Positions 48,696 to 59,929 of a stretch of 64,000 nucleotides of DNA are shown in pieces. Source of the stretch: Anaeramoeba flamelloides. Taxonomy: Eukaryota > Metamonada > Anaeramoebidae. Location of the stretch: assembly GCA_027625915.1 (NCBI GenBank), contig JANTQA010000033.1, positions 6,138,001-6,202,000 of the forward strand. The letters are read 5' to 3'. The translations under genes were made by a program, and so were the position numbers. The notes beneath the pieces were generated by a model. The model saw only the letters and a list, made by a program, of their open reading frames with translations, was not told the origin of the DNA and searched no databases. Numbering within the stretch: position 1 is the first letter of the stretch; the number at the start of each line of letters is the position of its first letter.

Positions 48696-49770
48696 TCTTT
48701 TTTACTTTTTGAAATAAACAGAAAATTTTAATAAATTTTCGGTTTATTTCGAAAAGTAAAAAAAAAACCTAACGAAAATCTATGGATTTACAATATAAAC
48801 AGAAAACTCAAGATAATGGCAGTTGGATTTTCCAGAATTTAAAAGAATTGAGTTAAATATTTGATTTTACTCCATTCTTTTTAACCCAGGAAAACCTAGG
48901 CACCCTACCGCACTTGACCACACTTGACGACTCTTTTCGTTGTTTTTTTTTTTAGTATTGTAATAAAAAAAGAGAGTAAATTCAATAAATTTTCAGTTTA
49001 TTACAAAAAGTCTAAACAAACCTATAACACTTTTGTTTGGTTTTTGAGAATTTCAAAGAATTGAGAAAAATATTTAATTATTCTACTGGATTATTTTAAT
49101 ATTCTGGAAAAGCTTTGCACTTGAAAATACCCCACAAAAATATTTCACAATAATTAAAAACCAAAAACAAATATTTATATAAAACTCAACAATATTAAGT
49201 TATCCATGAAGTTCAACAATTCTAAAATTCAGGGAATTTAATAATTACTTAATTACCTACTACTATATAATCAATAATCAACCAAATAAAATATTTTCTT
49301 TATGTTTAAAATGTGAACACAAGGAAATAATAGAAAACATTGATCATTTTTTCTGGATCTGTCATTCCTAATAAAAAGATGGTTAATATTTCATAAAAAA
49401 TTAAAAGAAATAAATCTTAATCAATTAATTTTAAACCAAGATAGTTTGTAATTATTTTCATTAATTAATAATCGTGAAATTTAGTATTTATCGTTTAAAA
49501 TTTCTTTAGGGAATTGAATTCTATGAGAATCTAGAGTGTAATTTAAACTTGTTCAAAAATAAAAAAAAACAAAAATTTTCAATAATAATTATTTGTTAAA
49601 ATAAACTAAATTTCATAATAAATGGCCCACCTTGCATTTGAATAATGAATTACTTTTGTATCGTTTTGAAGTTTTTCCTCTCACAAAGAAAAGTTTGCAA
49701 ATAAATCATTTTTTCTCTTTTTTATTTTTTCAAAAGTGTTTTGTTAAAATGGATAATGAAAATGAAAAAT

Positions 49771-49878
49771 TGGAAAGAAGTAACAGATGAATTAATGAAA
49801 AAATTGGTTTCAAATATGAAAAAGAGATTAGATTTAGTTATTCAAATGGAAGGAGAATCGATAAATGTGTTTTATTAA
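49771..49878 (+). pseudogene. C-terminal remnant of a Tc1/mariner-type transposase
   Basis: The frame reads WKEVTDELMKKLVSNMKKRL, then DLVIQMEGESINVFY and TAA. Tc1-type transposases end with W..I....(L)..SM..R...VI...G....Y, which this follows position by position. The DDE catalytic core is not present upstream, where the frame extends only about 15 codons (LLKWIMKMKN). It is therefore a truncated DNA-transposon gene and explains the source of the TA-flanked MITEs in the window. Confidence 0.6.
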
Positions 49879-49954
49879 TTTTTAAAATTTACTATTTTTT
49901 ATGTAATGCTTCTTTCAAAATAAATGGCCAAATTTTTTTTAACTTTTTTTTATA

Positions 49955-50485
49955 AGGACTATTCGATTTTAATGCTCTGTGAGGGTTGGAATACCATACA
50001 ATAAATGGTTCAAATGTTTAAAAAGTTGTAGGTTTTTCTGAAAGTCAAAATATTGCAATTTTTGGAATTATTAACGATTTGTTTTTAAATTAAAAAAATA
50101 TTTTGAGATCCAAAATTTAACTGAATTCCCTCAAAAAACATTGCAAATTTGAATTACTAATTTTTTATATATTGCTGCTGTGACTTTCCACTTCGTATAT
50201 TTATATTTCAAGAGTTTAGTGGGGTGGTATCAATATACTTTAATATAAAGTGGAAATTCACAGCAGCAATATATAAAAAATTAGTAATTCAAATTTGCAA
50301 TGTTTTTTGAGGGAATTCAGTTAAATTTTGGATCTCAAAATATTTTTTTAATTTTCAAGAAAACATTTAAAATCCGAAAAATTGCAATATTTTGACTTTC
50401 AGCAAAACCTATAACTTTTTAAACATTTGAACCATTTACTGTATGGTATTCCAACCCTCGCAGAGCATAAAATTCGAATAGTCCT
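49955..50485. mobile_element. Large foldback MITE, ~240-bp arms, TA flanks
   Basis: Arms at about 49955-50200 and 50245-50485 are inverse copies with few differences over roughly 240 bp, starting AGGACTATTCGATTTTAATG. They include TTGGAATACCATACA.TAAAT, ATTGCAAATTTGAATTACTA and TATATATTGCTGCTGTGA. The loop is only about 45 bp. TA lies immediately outside both ends (49953-49954 and 50486-50487). No coding capacity. High arm identity implies a recent origin, and transcripts would form a long double-stranded RNA. Confidence 0.8.
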
Positions 50486-51331
50486 TAATTCTTTTTCTTT
50501 TATTTTTAGACAAAAAATAAAGATCTCTTGAGTATAGTATTGAATATTAAAATCTAAATTTTTATATTATAATAGATAACTTCAATTATTAAAAATATTT
50601 TTATTTAAAATTTGATTTTTAATGGGCCAATTATTATGAAAGATAGTTTATATTTTTACTATTTGGCAAAATCCATAAATAATCCCAAATTTATAAGAAT
50701 TAGAGTTCAATTAATTCCTTCAGCAAATTAAATTTTATTAGAACAGGATTTTTATATTTTCAAGTTGACAAAAGCTTTAATTGCTTTAGAGAAAAATGAT
50801 CATAAAATAAAAAAAATAAAATGGATTTTAAAAAAGTCTTTATTAAATCACCTATATTAAGAGAAATTCCACTGCTTATCACTTTTCATGAAAACATATT
50901 TTGTTTATCCGGTGTTTCTTCTTCTTCTTTTTTTTTTTTTCTATAAATTGTTTATTTTTTTTTAGTCTATAAAAAGATTTTTTTTATTTGTATTTTGAAA
51001 AATCTATTTTTATTTTTATTTTTATTTTATTTTTAATCTATCTATAAGTGTTCTAAAAAAAAAGAAGAAGAAGTGACTCTGACTAAAAATTATGTTTATA
51101 TGAAAATAGTTTTTTTTTTTGTGAAATTTGTTCCCTTAGATAATTATTTGAATTTTGATTTTTTTCTTTCTTGAAAGTCGGAAAAAAATTTAGGGATATA
51201 ATTTTGGAAAAATCAAATGGGTATTTTACACTTTGGTTATTTTATTATTCCCAACAGAAAAGGAATAATAAGAAATTGAAGTGAAAATAAATGTTTTTTT
51301 TTTTTTTTTTTGTGTTTTTTTTTTGAAAAAT

Positions 51332-52018
51332 TTAATTTTTTTTAATTCGAAGGCCTGTGTGTCGGGGGTATGTTGAAGGAGTAGCAAATTTTGGTGCACC
51401 CTCTTTACATTTAATTTTTAAAGAACCGCCTTTTCCAATTGGAGAAGAAAGCTTTACAGAGATCTTTGTACCAATTGTATGGAAATGTTTTTTTTGCACT
51501 GATCTTTTTCGTTTAACTTTTTTTTTTTTTTTTTTTATTTTGTTTTGTTTATGTGTTTTTTTTTTTTGGTTGTGCACCTCAAAGAGTGTTTCGATTTGAT
51601 CATCAAAAAAAATGGTTGTTCCCAATAAGCACAAGGCTTGAATGGCAACTTTTTCAACTTGCGTTTTGCTTTTCATTCTTTGGCTTGTCTTGTTGAGGTT
51701 ACTTCGTGTTCTCTTAAGCTCGAGTAAAGCTTGACTATTGGATGACGCATACCAGATAGGGTAGAGTTGTGCACCTTTGATAGGGTGCAATACAGGCGAA
51801 TTTCGTGAATTTTGGATGAAAAAAGGAACAGGTGACGATGTGTTCGTTCTAGAAGAAAAACTGTTTTTGTGAAGAGAGAAAAATAAAAAAAAGTGGAATA
51901 AAAAAAAAAAGAAACTTTTAATTTTCTTAGTTACAAAAAAAAATCAAGAAGAAACTGTTGGAATAGAAAAAAAAATTTACGAATTTTTGTTTAGGGTTTG
52001 GAATTTTTGGTTCGACAT
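51332..52018 (-). CDS. Small Lys-rich protein (2 exons), unrecognised
   Basis: Exon 1 is 52018-51981 (MSNQKFQTLNKN plus two bases). The intron is 51980-51849 (132 bp, GTAAAT...CTTCTAG). Exon 2 is 51848-51332. The joined frame gives 184 residues. The start ATG and the phase-2 junction (completing a Ser before TNTSSPV) fit well. Residues about 25-60 are polar. A likely helical core, VEKVAIQALCLLGTTIFFDD QIETLFEVHN (split here for length), lies near 82-112. A nearly pure Lys run follows, then a basic Ser/Gly-rich end (ISVKLSSPIGKGGSLKIK). The Lys runs suggest nuclear or nucleic-acid-binding location. I cannot assign a family. Confidence 0.75.
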
Positions 52019-53054
52019 ATTAAAAAAAAATTTAAAAAGGAAGAAAAAAAAAAAAAAAGGAAGTTTAAAAAAATAAAAAGTTTTACACATTTGTTCAAAG
52101 AGGAATTTTGTTTTCAGAATTTGTTTTGTGAAACAAATAATACTTTACTCAAAGTATTCTATATCCAAAAAACGACTTGGTTTTGTTTGTGATCTTTTTG
52201 AAGAACTTTTGGGAAATGCTCTTTTCTCCATTTAATAAAAATAATTGCAGGTCTTGAAGAGTTTTCTAAATTTTTAATTATTGGACTGATACTTCTTCTA
52301 AATTGATAAGAAAAATTTTAGTTAAATAATCCAAATATCCAAAAGAATTTTTTGCAAAAGTTTAATTTTTTAAAAGTGAATTTTTTACTCTTTTATTTCA
52401 ACTGACCATTCCTCAACAAACTTTTTTCAACATAAAATAATTTCGTATTTTATTAAATCGATGATTTGAGTCTAACTTCTCAAAAATTAAAAAAAAAAGA
52501 GGTAATTTACTGGACTTTGGATTATATATTGGAAAATTATTTTGACTTATCTTTCCTTATTATTCTTTTACATATAGACTTTTAAAGAAGTAGGTCGTAA
52601 TTTCCAATCTCTTTATCAGTTTGTCCATTCTTAGTTTTCTTTATACACTGATATCTATTTGATGAAATAAAATCCTTAATGATTAGAAAATTCGAAGAAA
52701 AAACGATTAACAAAAAACTATCTAAAAATTATGTCCCTAATTGTATGAAAATAGCAGTAGCTTGAAATATAGATTCTGGGAATTCATTATAAGCATATAT
52801 TGCCTAGAAAAAAGATATTATGTTTAATATTACTTTTTATTTTGGCTTTTAACTCTATCAATTATCAAGATTCAAACCTTTTCTCGTAGGTTGACCTGAA
52901 AAAACTATTTTAACTTTTTTGTGGTTTGTTAGAACTATGACTTTAGGAGATTAACTTCACCCACTACTCATCAATAATTAAATTATGTTGTCAGTGGGGG
53001 TAAATAATAGTAGTTCGCAATGGTTTAAATATCTTGAAAAAATCTTATATAAAT

Positions 53055-53584
53055 AAACTAGATTCCAAAAATTTGGACACAGTTTATACAGTTGAAAGAA
53101 CATCATTACTGACCTTTAAATTCAAATTGGAAAGAATTTTGATTTTACAAACAATTTCATTTTTTGTCTTTTTTGTTTTTTTTTCATTTCCCTTTTTCCA
53201 GTTACATAATCTGTTTGGTTAGATCTCGAAATTTTTTTCAATGGTTGATAGAAGGTTAGTGTTGAGTTTGTTAAATTGGGAAATCACATACAATTGGTAG
53301 ATGGTATCTTATCATTTGATCGATCAACAATTGTCGGTGAAATTTCAACAAATTTACCAATACATTTTTTGTTCCGCTCGTTTCATTATTTTGTACACAC
53401 CTGTTTTTATTTTTGAGTTTTAAATTTTTTTCTTTTATTTGGATGAAAATGATTACTTATAAAAACATTAATACCTTTTAACTTAAATGTTGTTTTATAT
53501 TAGGTTTGGGAAAATACAATAAATTGGGTTTTTTTTTTTGCCTATTTTTGATTTTGGGTGTGCCAAATTTTTGAAACGGGGTTT
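53055..53584. mobile_element. MITE family ATTCCAAAAATTTGG, copy 2
   Basis: It is collinear with 23173-23705 over about 530 bp. The left end is GATTCCAAAAATTTGGACAC and the right end GTGTGCCAAATTTTTGAAAC. It keeps the shared core ATCATTTGATCGATCAACAA and TTTGTTCCGCTCGTTTC. The relic HTH frame is more damaged than in copy 1. Confidence 0.7.
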
Positions 53585-53703
53585 ATTATTAAACAATAAA
53601 TTATCTACATTTTTTGCTAATGATCACAATTAAAAATTTTCATTTTTGGAATTTTTTTTTACTTTGTTGGAAATCAAAAGACAGAAACTCAAAAAGAATA
53701 GTA

Positions 53704-54100
53704 CAGCCGTCCCAAGGATACCATGAAAATTTATAGGAATCAAAATTTGATGTTGATTTGAAATTTTCAAAAGCTGATTATAAGGATAATAAAGCTCATA
53801 TAAAAAAAAAAAATTCCTAAATGAGTCAATATTCAAGAATTTCTTCTGATATAATCAAAAAAAATTCATTTTTTTCAGTGTAAATTTTATGTTGTTTCTT
53901 ATGGAATTTTTGATATTTAGAGTAATTTTGGGTTCTGAAAATTTATTTTTTGGAAATCAGAAAAAATTCTTGAATATTGGCTCATTTAGGAATTTTTTTT
54001 CAATATGAGCTTTATTATTCTCATATTGAAATTTATAAAAATTTATATCGACATCAAAAGTTGATATTGATAAAAATTCACGGTAGCCTTGGATTGACTG
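53704..54100. mobile_element. Foldback MITE, CAGCCGTCCCAAGG family, good copy
   Basis: The termini CAGCCGTCCCAAGGATACCA and (inverse) CAGTCAATCCAAGGCTACCG lead into arms of about 180 bp that match through AATAATAAAGCTCATAT, AAATTCCTAAATGAG and AATATTCAAGAATTT. TA flanks the element at 53702-53703 and 54101-54102. The older relative is 34818-35222. Noncoding; the short minus-strand ORF inside is fortuitous. Confidence 0.75.
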
Positions 54101-55249
54101 TATCTAAGCATTAGAATAAATCATATTCAGAACTCCCCAAAGTAACTATTTTTACATTTTTTTAATTTGTGGATTTTTCTCAATAATTAGAAATATAAAG
54201 ACCTAAAAGTTTCAAACTTTCATTTCCTTTTTATGAACAAGGTTATATTTTCAATGTATTTCTAATATTTTTAAAAAAAATTGTCAAAATAATATCTCTG
54301 GATTAATTATTTAATTTTGATTTAAAACAATTGATTTTTTTTAGCAATTAATCAACATCAAAGCTGCAAAATATTTTTTAAAAATTTGTGATTTAAAGTC
54401 CTGAATATTGATAATTCAACCTTTAAATTTAACTAGAAATATTTTTTTTTTGAAAATTTATGAATTTATTACTTTAAATATCATATTTAATTGATCAGCT
54501 CAATTTTTCGGAACTATTTTACTAATCTAAATTTTTGGGAGGTATAAAAATAATATAACATAAATGTGATTGACATTCAAAAACCAAGATACTTTTATTT
54601 TAAACTTCTTTGTGGTATACATTCATCCTTTAATTAACAATTCATTTTTTCAATAAAGTTCATTACTAATGAAATCAATATTCCATAACTTCATATTCTA
54701 TATACAATTGTATTTATTGTTATTAAGAGGATCTGAGATTTTTAATACTCTCTAGTTAAGTGTAAAAGATGTTTTTTTTTTTTTTGGGGGGGAATTTTTC
54801 AATGTGGTTTTTAAAAAATGAATTTTAGTTTAATCCATATTGATGATATTTACCGTAATTGATTTAAAACATATAGTTTAAAATATTCTCAATTCATCAA
54901 ATATAACTGAAAGATATCGCTAAAAACACATTACAGTAATTAAAACTTTCACTCAAAATGAATTAAGAAATAAAATTAATCAACTTATTAATGTAATTCC
55001 TAATTGATTTTATAAAGATATTTGTCTTTAATTGACCAACCATTAATAGAAAATTCAGTGAAAGAAAATAAAACAATTTGTTTTATTAATTGAAAAGTAA
55101 TAATAGATAACACTTATAAATAAGGAATATACTGTTTCCTAGCATTTTCCAACTTCCAAAGAAGAGTGTAAAATAAAAAATTTTCTCTTTTATTTTAAAT
55201 TTTGGAAAAGTTAACTTTTTTTTTTTTTTTTTTTTTTTTGAATTGAAGG

Positions 55250-55384
55250 AGTACTAATAAAAATATTAATACTATCTTAGTTAAATGTGGTTTTATATTA
55301 AGTTTGGAAAAAATATAATAAATTGGGTTTTATTTTATCTATTTTTGATTTTGGGTGTGTCACAATTTTTGGAATGGAGTTTAA
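55250..55384. mobile_element. MITE family ATTCCAAAAATTTGG, right-end fragment
   Basis: It matches only the last 135 bp of copies 1 and 2: TTTGGAAAAAATATAATAAA, TTGGGTTTTA, TTTTTGATTTTGGGTGTGTC and TTTTTGGAATGGAGTTTA. A truncated copy. Confidence 0.65.
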
Positions 55385-55506
55385 TAAACTTTGGGCACCC
55401 TGTGCCCCACTCTGAGAGGCCGTGTCTAGGTTTTTTTTTAATTGAAAAGTATTGGGTAATGTCGTTGAGTGTACTCTATGCCTTTAAATAATAATAATAA
55501 TAATAA
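55385..55506 (+). mobile_element. Possible 5'-truncated LINE/SINE 3' end with (TAA)n tail
   Basis: Directly after the MITE fragment the composition jumps (TTGGGCACCCTGTGCCCCAC, GAGAGGCCGTGTCTAGG). It then runs through GTTGAGTGTACTCTATGCCT to a TAA microsatellite of six to seven units. A short GC-richer stretch ending in a simple (TAA)n tail is typical of truncated non-LTR retrotransposons. No reverse-transcriptase sequence or target duplication is seen. Confidence 0.35.
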
Positions 55507-57510
55507 AATCTAACAAAAGTGGAATACCAATTATTAACTACAGAATGTGAAATTATTTTTTTATATTGAAAATCTTTTTATAATGTTTTTACTCATCCTG
55601 TGTATAAAGGGTACGTGTTTTCAAGCGCTATAGTTTGCCTAGGGTTTTTTTTTTTTGAATTCAAAAGAATAGAGAAAAACCAAAGATTTTACTTAATTCA
55701 TTTAAATTCTGAAAAACCAAAAATCAGTTTTTTTTTGATTTAAGAAATGAAAAGAAAATTTAAATTTTTTTGTTTAATTTCTAAAATTAAAAATAACCTA
55801 ACAACATATAATGACTTTTAATTTGGTAAAACCCATTAAAATCTTCTAATAATAATATTTTAATTATTTTTCTTCTCCGTTTTTTTTATTTTGATTACTT
55901 TTCTTTAATTACCACTTTCTCTGATTAAAAAAATAAACCATTATATATTTTATATGTTATTATTTCTTAACAAATTAATTAACTTTTTAAAGAAGATCAA
56001 TTTCAATTCTTCGTTTGATTTTTTTTTGAATAAAATTATCGAAAAAGAAAAATTTTATTTTTATAACAATTTTTTCAATGTAAAAATTTATGTAATAATT
56101 AATTTTCAAAATTAGTCAAATTTTAAAATTGCCCAAAGTGAATTTTTTCAAATTTTTGAAGAATTTTCTAATTAATTCCATATGTATCAAATTTTTTTAC
56201 AAGTTTGTAATGATTTTGAGAGTAAAAATTAAAATAATTATTTTGTGATTAGCTGTATTTTTTCAACTAAAATTGTAGAAAATTCAAAATGCTGAAATGA
56301 TCAATACAAAATATTTTTTTAAAAATTTGTATAAAATCCAATTTTAAACAACAAAAAGTTAAGTAGAAAATTTTTTCCCCTTAAAACAAGTGGCGAGTCT
56401 AATTCCTCTCTTAATTATTATTTTTTTCAAAATACTAGCCAAAAATTCCCTTACATTCCATCCAAACCACCCAAACCTGCTCTAATATACCTTAACTTAC
56501 CCTATAATAACCATAACTTTCCCAAAAAATGTGTTTTAAATCACCACAGTTAATAGATTTCAATAGAATTGTCTATTTTTGAAAAAATTGTGAATTTGAA
56601 CTATTTTCAAATGATATCATATTTTGAAAATTAATAATTTTCCCCTAAATTTTCTCATTATATTGGTAAGAAGATTCACAAAAGAAAAAGATCAAGTGGT
56701 TTCTTGTTACTAATGAGAAGACTAAAATGTTATAAAGTATGAGTAACGTGAAAATAAATAAAAAAAAGCAAAGGCAAAAAATATCAAAAGGATTAAAGTA
56801 AATCTAGATCAAAAAAAATAAATTACAACAATTAAACAACGATCACCAAATTAACATTGATGATCAATTATCAAATTCAATGAAATTAACGAAAAGTATG
56901 TTAGATGTGGTTTTGAGAGTATTTAATTAAAGATAACATTGTGTTTTTATTTTGATTTTTTACCAATTGCCTCTTACCAACTCCTTTTTAAATTGAAATT
57001 TTTTTCTTTTTTTTTTGTTCTTTTTTCCTTTTTTCTTTTTTTCTTTTCAGTTTTTTAACCATAAAAAAAATTGGGTGTGTCTTTCCCTCGAACAATCGTG
57101 AAATCTATGATTTTACGCTTAAATTACCTTTGAGGAAATTTAAGTAAAAGGACATCTAGAATATATTTTACGCTTCTTTAATAATAAGAGTAATAAAAAA
57201 TAAAAATTATAAAATAAAATGATAAAAAAAAAAAAATACAATTAACGGTTTTTCCATTTTCGAATAAAAAAATGGTATATTTTAACTCAATTATTTTAAA
57301 TTATTTGAGATCTTGTATACCATTTCAAATTAAAAATTATTCACCTTTTGATTTCTTACAAGTAAAATTTATCATTTGGCATGGATACACACACACACAC
57401 GCAGATATACACACATGTGTATTAATAGTTGAAATGAAGGAAGGGATAGTAATTATTTTTAATAATTAAAAAAATATTATTGATGATAATTAAACGAATT
57501 AATACCAATT

Positions 57511-59879
57511 TTAAATATTTAGAACTTTCCAACCATTTCTTTTCATAAAAAGGTGATATTGGTTTAATATTATTTGTGTTTGAAATCTTTCACCTGTTGT
57601 TATTGATTGCTTTGTTTTTTTTTTATGAATATTCCAAATAATATCAATTTGGTGTATTCCATTTTTGCTGTCTACTTTAGGTATTATTATTACTGTTTGA
57701 TTGGGGTTTCCTATTTTTTTATATTTTAAAGCACCCTTTTTAATTACTGAGTGCCCATTTCCTGTTTCGTTTTCTTTTTCTTTTTCTTTTCCCCTTTCGT
57801 TGCCACTTTCTCCTCCCCTTCCCTTCTCCTTTCCCCTTCCCCTTTCCGTTTCCATTTGCTCACCAATTTCTTGATTATTATTCTTTTCAAATTTATTTAT
57901 AGGTATTGACATCGAGGTTGTAGAAAGTATTGAAGAATTATCAAAATTGGAATTTTGTTGAGAAACGGATATATAAATTGACGGGTTGGCGACACGATCA
58001 AAGATTTGCACTGATTGGTTGTTCAGAGAAAGGGTATTTGAATTTGATGATAATAATGATGATTTTATTAGATTAATTTGTTTAACTTTTTTCATCTTTT
58101 CAATTTGCTCTTGAGAAAATGAAGATTTTTTTTGATATTTATGTTCGATCATAAATGGATTTTTAGGATAATAAGCAGTTTTTTCAGAATATTTTTTTTG
58201 GAAATTTTTATTTAATGATAGAGAAGTAGAAGATGGGGTATGGGCAGAAGTGGAAACAGGCGAAGAACCAGAAGCAGAAGAAGAGACAGACGATAAGGAC
58301 AATGCTTTGCGCTGTAAAAATTTTTGTAAATTGGAATTAACTAGCCCACCTATGGGATCTGTTAATTTTCTAATATATTCAAAAAAAGTTTGTTCTGAAA
58401 TTAGTTTTTTTCTTTGGTTAATAAGCGTTCTAAAAATAGTGATCCTATTGTATTTTTTTTTTCTTTTAATTGAAAATTCAATTTTGGAATTTTTTGTATT
58501 TACGGGTTCTAGCATGTCCTTTTTGGCAATTTTTACTCTTTTTTGAAATATTGAATTTTGACTGATAACATTTTGATTATTATTATCTCTTCCCTTTTCC
58601 TTTTCCTTTTCCTTTTCCTTTTCGATTTCGATTTCCATGCCCGCGCCCATGTGTATTTCCTTTCTACTTTTTTCATTTTTATTATTTAAATTATCATCAT
58701 TAAAATAATTATTATAATTCTGGGAAAAAATGAAATGTTTCTTAAATTTTTGATGTTTTTTGATGATATTATTATCATATTTATAATTATTAAAATTATT
58801 TTTAGCCTTGGTTTTTTGCTTTTTTTTTTTATCTTTAAATGAATGATGAAATGGATCATTTGAATTATGAATTTTTTCTAATAAATAATTATTTTTATAT
58901 TTATTACAATGATAATAATTGCTTATTTTTAAAATATCTATACTGCTTTCAAAGCAAGCAGCTAATTCTTTTACTAAAATTAATTTTTGTTCAAATTTTA
59001 TAATTTTTTCATGATCCCAATTTATTCTTTTTTTAGTTAAATTATGTTGTTTTAAAGAAAATTTTAATTTTTGTTCTTGCTGCTGCTGTTGTTGGTATTG
59101 TCGTTGCTTTCGTTGTTGTTGTTGTTGTTGGATAATTGTCTCCTTATTATCATTTTCAAAATCATTTTCTTTTTTTATTTTTTTATTCCACATCTTTTCT
59201 TTTTCTTTCTCTTTTTCTTTTTCTTTTTCCTTTTCTTTTATTTTTATATTATCGTCGTTATTGTCCTTCTTAGTTTTAACATTGCCATCACTGTTATCCC
59301 CGTTCTTTTGATTATTAAATTTCTTTGTATTAATATTTAAAGAAAGTGAATTGCGAAGTTTCGTTTTGTTTTTTGATTTTATTTGAATTTTTGATTTATT
59401 TTTGAATTTTGGGTTTTTTTCAGATTTATGATTTATTTTTATTTTGGGTTTTGGCAAAGAAGACATTGAAGAGGAATAAGTCAACCCCTTTTTATAATTT
59501 TTTATTTTTTTTCGATGTTTGTTATAATCTTTCGGTTTAATCTTTTTTTTAGTATTATAACGAATTTTGTTTGTTAAATATTCTTTATTTTTGGCTTTTG
59601 ATTTAATTTTTAATTTGGGATGTAAATTTGAGATTGATTTGCTTCTTTCTTTCAGTTTTATTTTGCCTTTTTTCAATTTTATTTTGTTTTTGAATTTTTT
59701 TGAATACTGTTTTGATTTTCTTTGATTTTTATTTCTAGTTTTGTTTCGTTTATTAATTGAAGAAGAATTTTGGGAAATTATTGAATTTAAGGAAGACTCA
59801 TCAGTCGATTCTGATAAAGAAGATAAAGGTGAAGAAGACCCATCCATTTCAATTTCTGAAGAAGAAGAAGGGGAAGACG

Positions 59880-59929
<50 letters not shown>

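Larger units (their letters stand above)
49600..50645. mobile_element. Possible Tc1-like remnant element hosting a foldback insertion
   Basis: The left side reads ATAAACTAAATTTCATAATA followed by AATGGCCCA near 49602-49629. An inverse-like stretch (TGGGCCAATTATTATGAAAG, then ATAGTTTATA) lies near 50620-50652. Between them are a transposase C-terminal relic (49771-49878) and a separate foldback element (49955-50485). Without the foldback the element would be only about 515 bp, so most of it has been lost. The outer boundaries are tentative. Confidence 0.35.
39018..51331. other. 12-kb gene desert with repeats
   Basis: No convincing coding exon, but a transposase remnant lies at 49771-49878. 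Other contents are an uninserted relative of the PAS-intron element (42430-42800), a GC-looped hairpin (43268-43308), a MITE (45503-45695), a 58-base C run (46224-46281), a short tandem duplication (48605-48695), and a Tc1-like remnant with a foldback element (about 49600-50640). The 82-codon frame at 47158-47406 begins with ATG but has only Phe/Ile/Lys-rich sequence and no support. Confidence 0.55.
52019..57510. other. Intergenic region with MITEs
   Basis: 5.5 kb without a supported gene. It holds two copies of the ATTCCAAAAATTTGG family (53055-53584; 55250-55384), the foldback MITE 53704-54100, a LINE-like or SINE-like tail (55385-55506), a C/A-rich patch near 56440-56530, and an AC dinucleotide tract near 57386-57416. 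I see nothing else identifiable. Confidence 0.55.
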
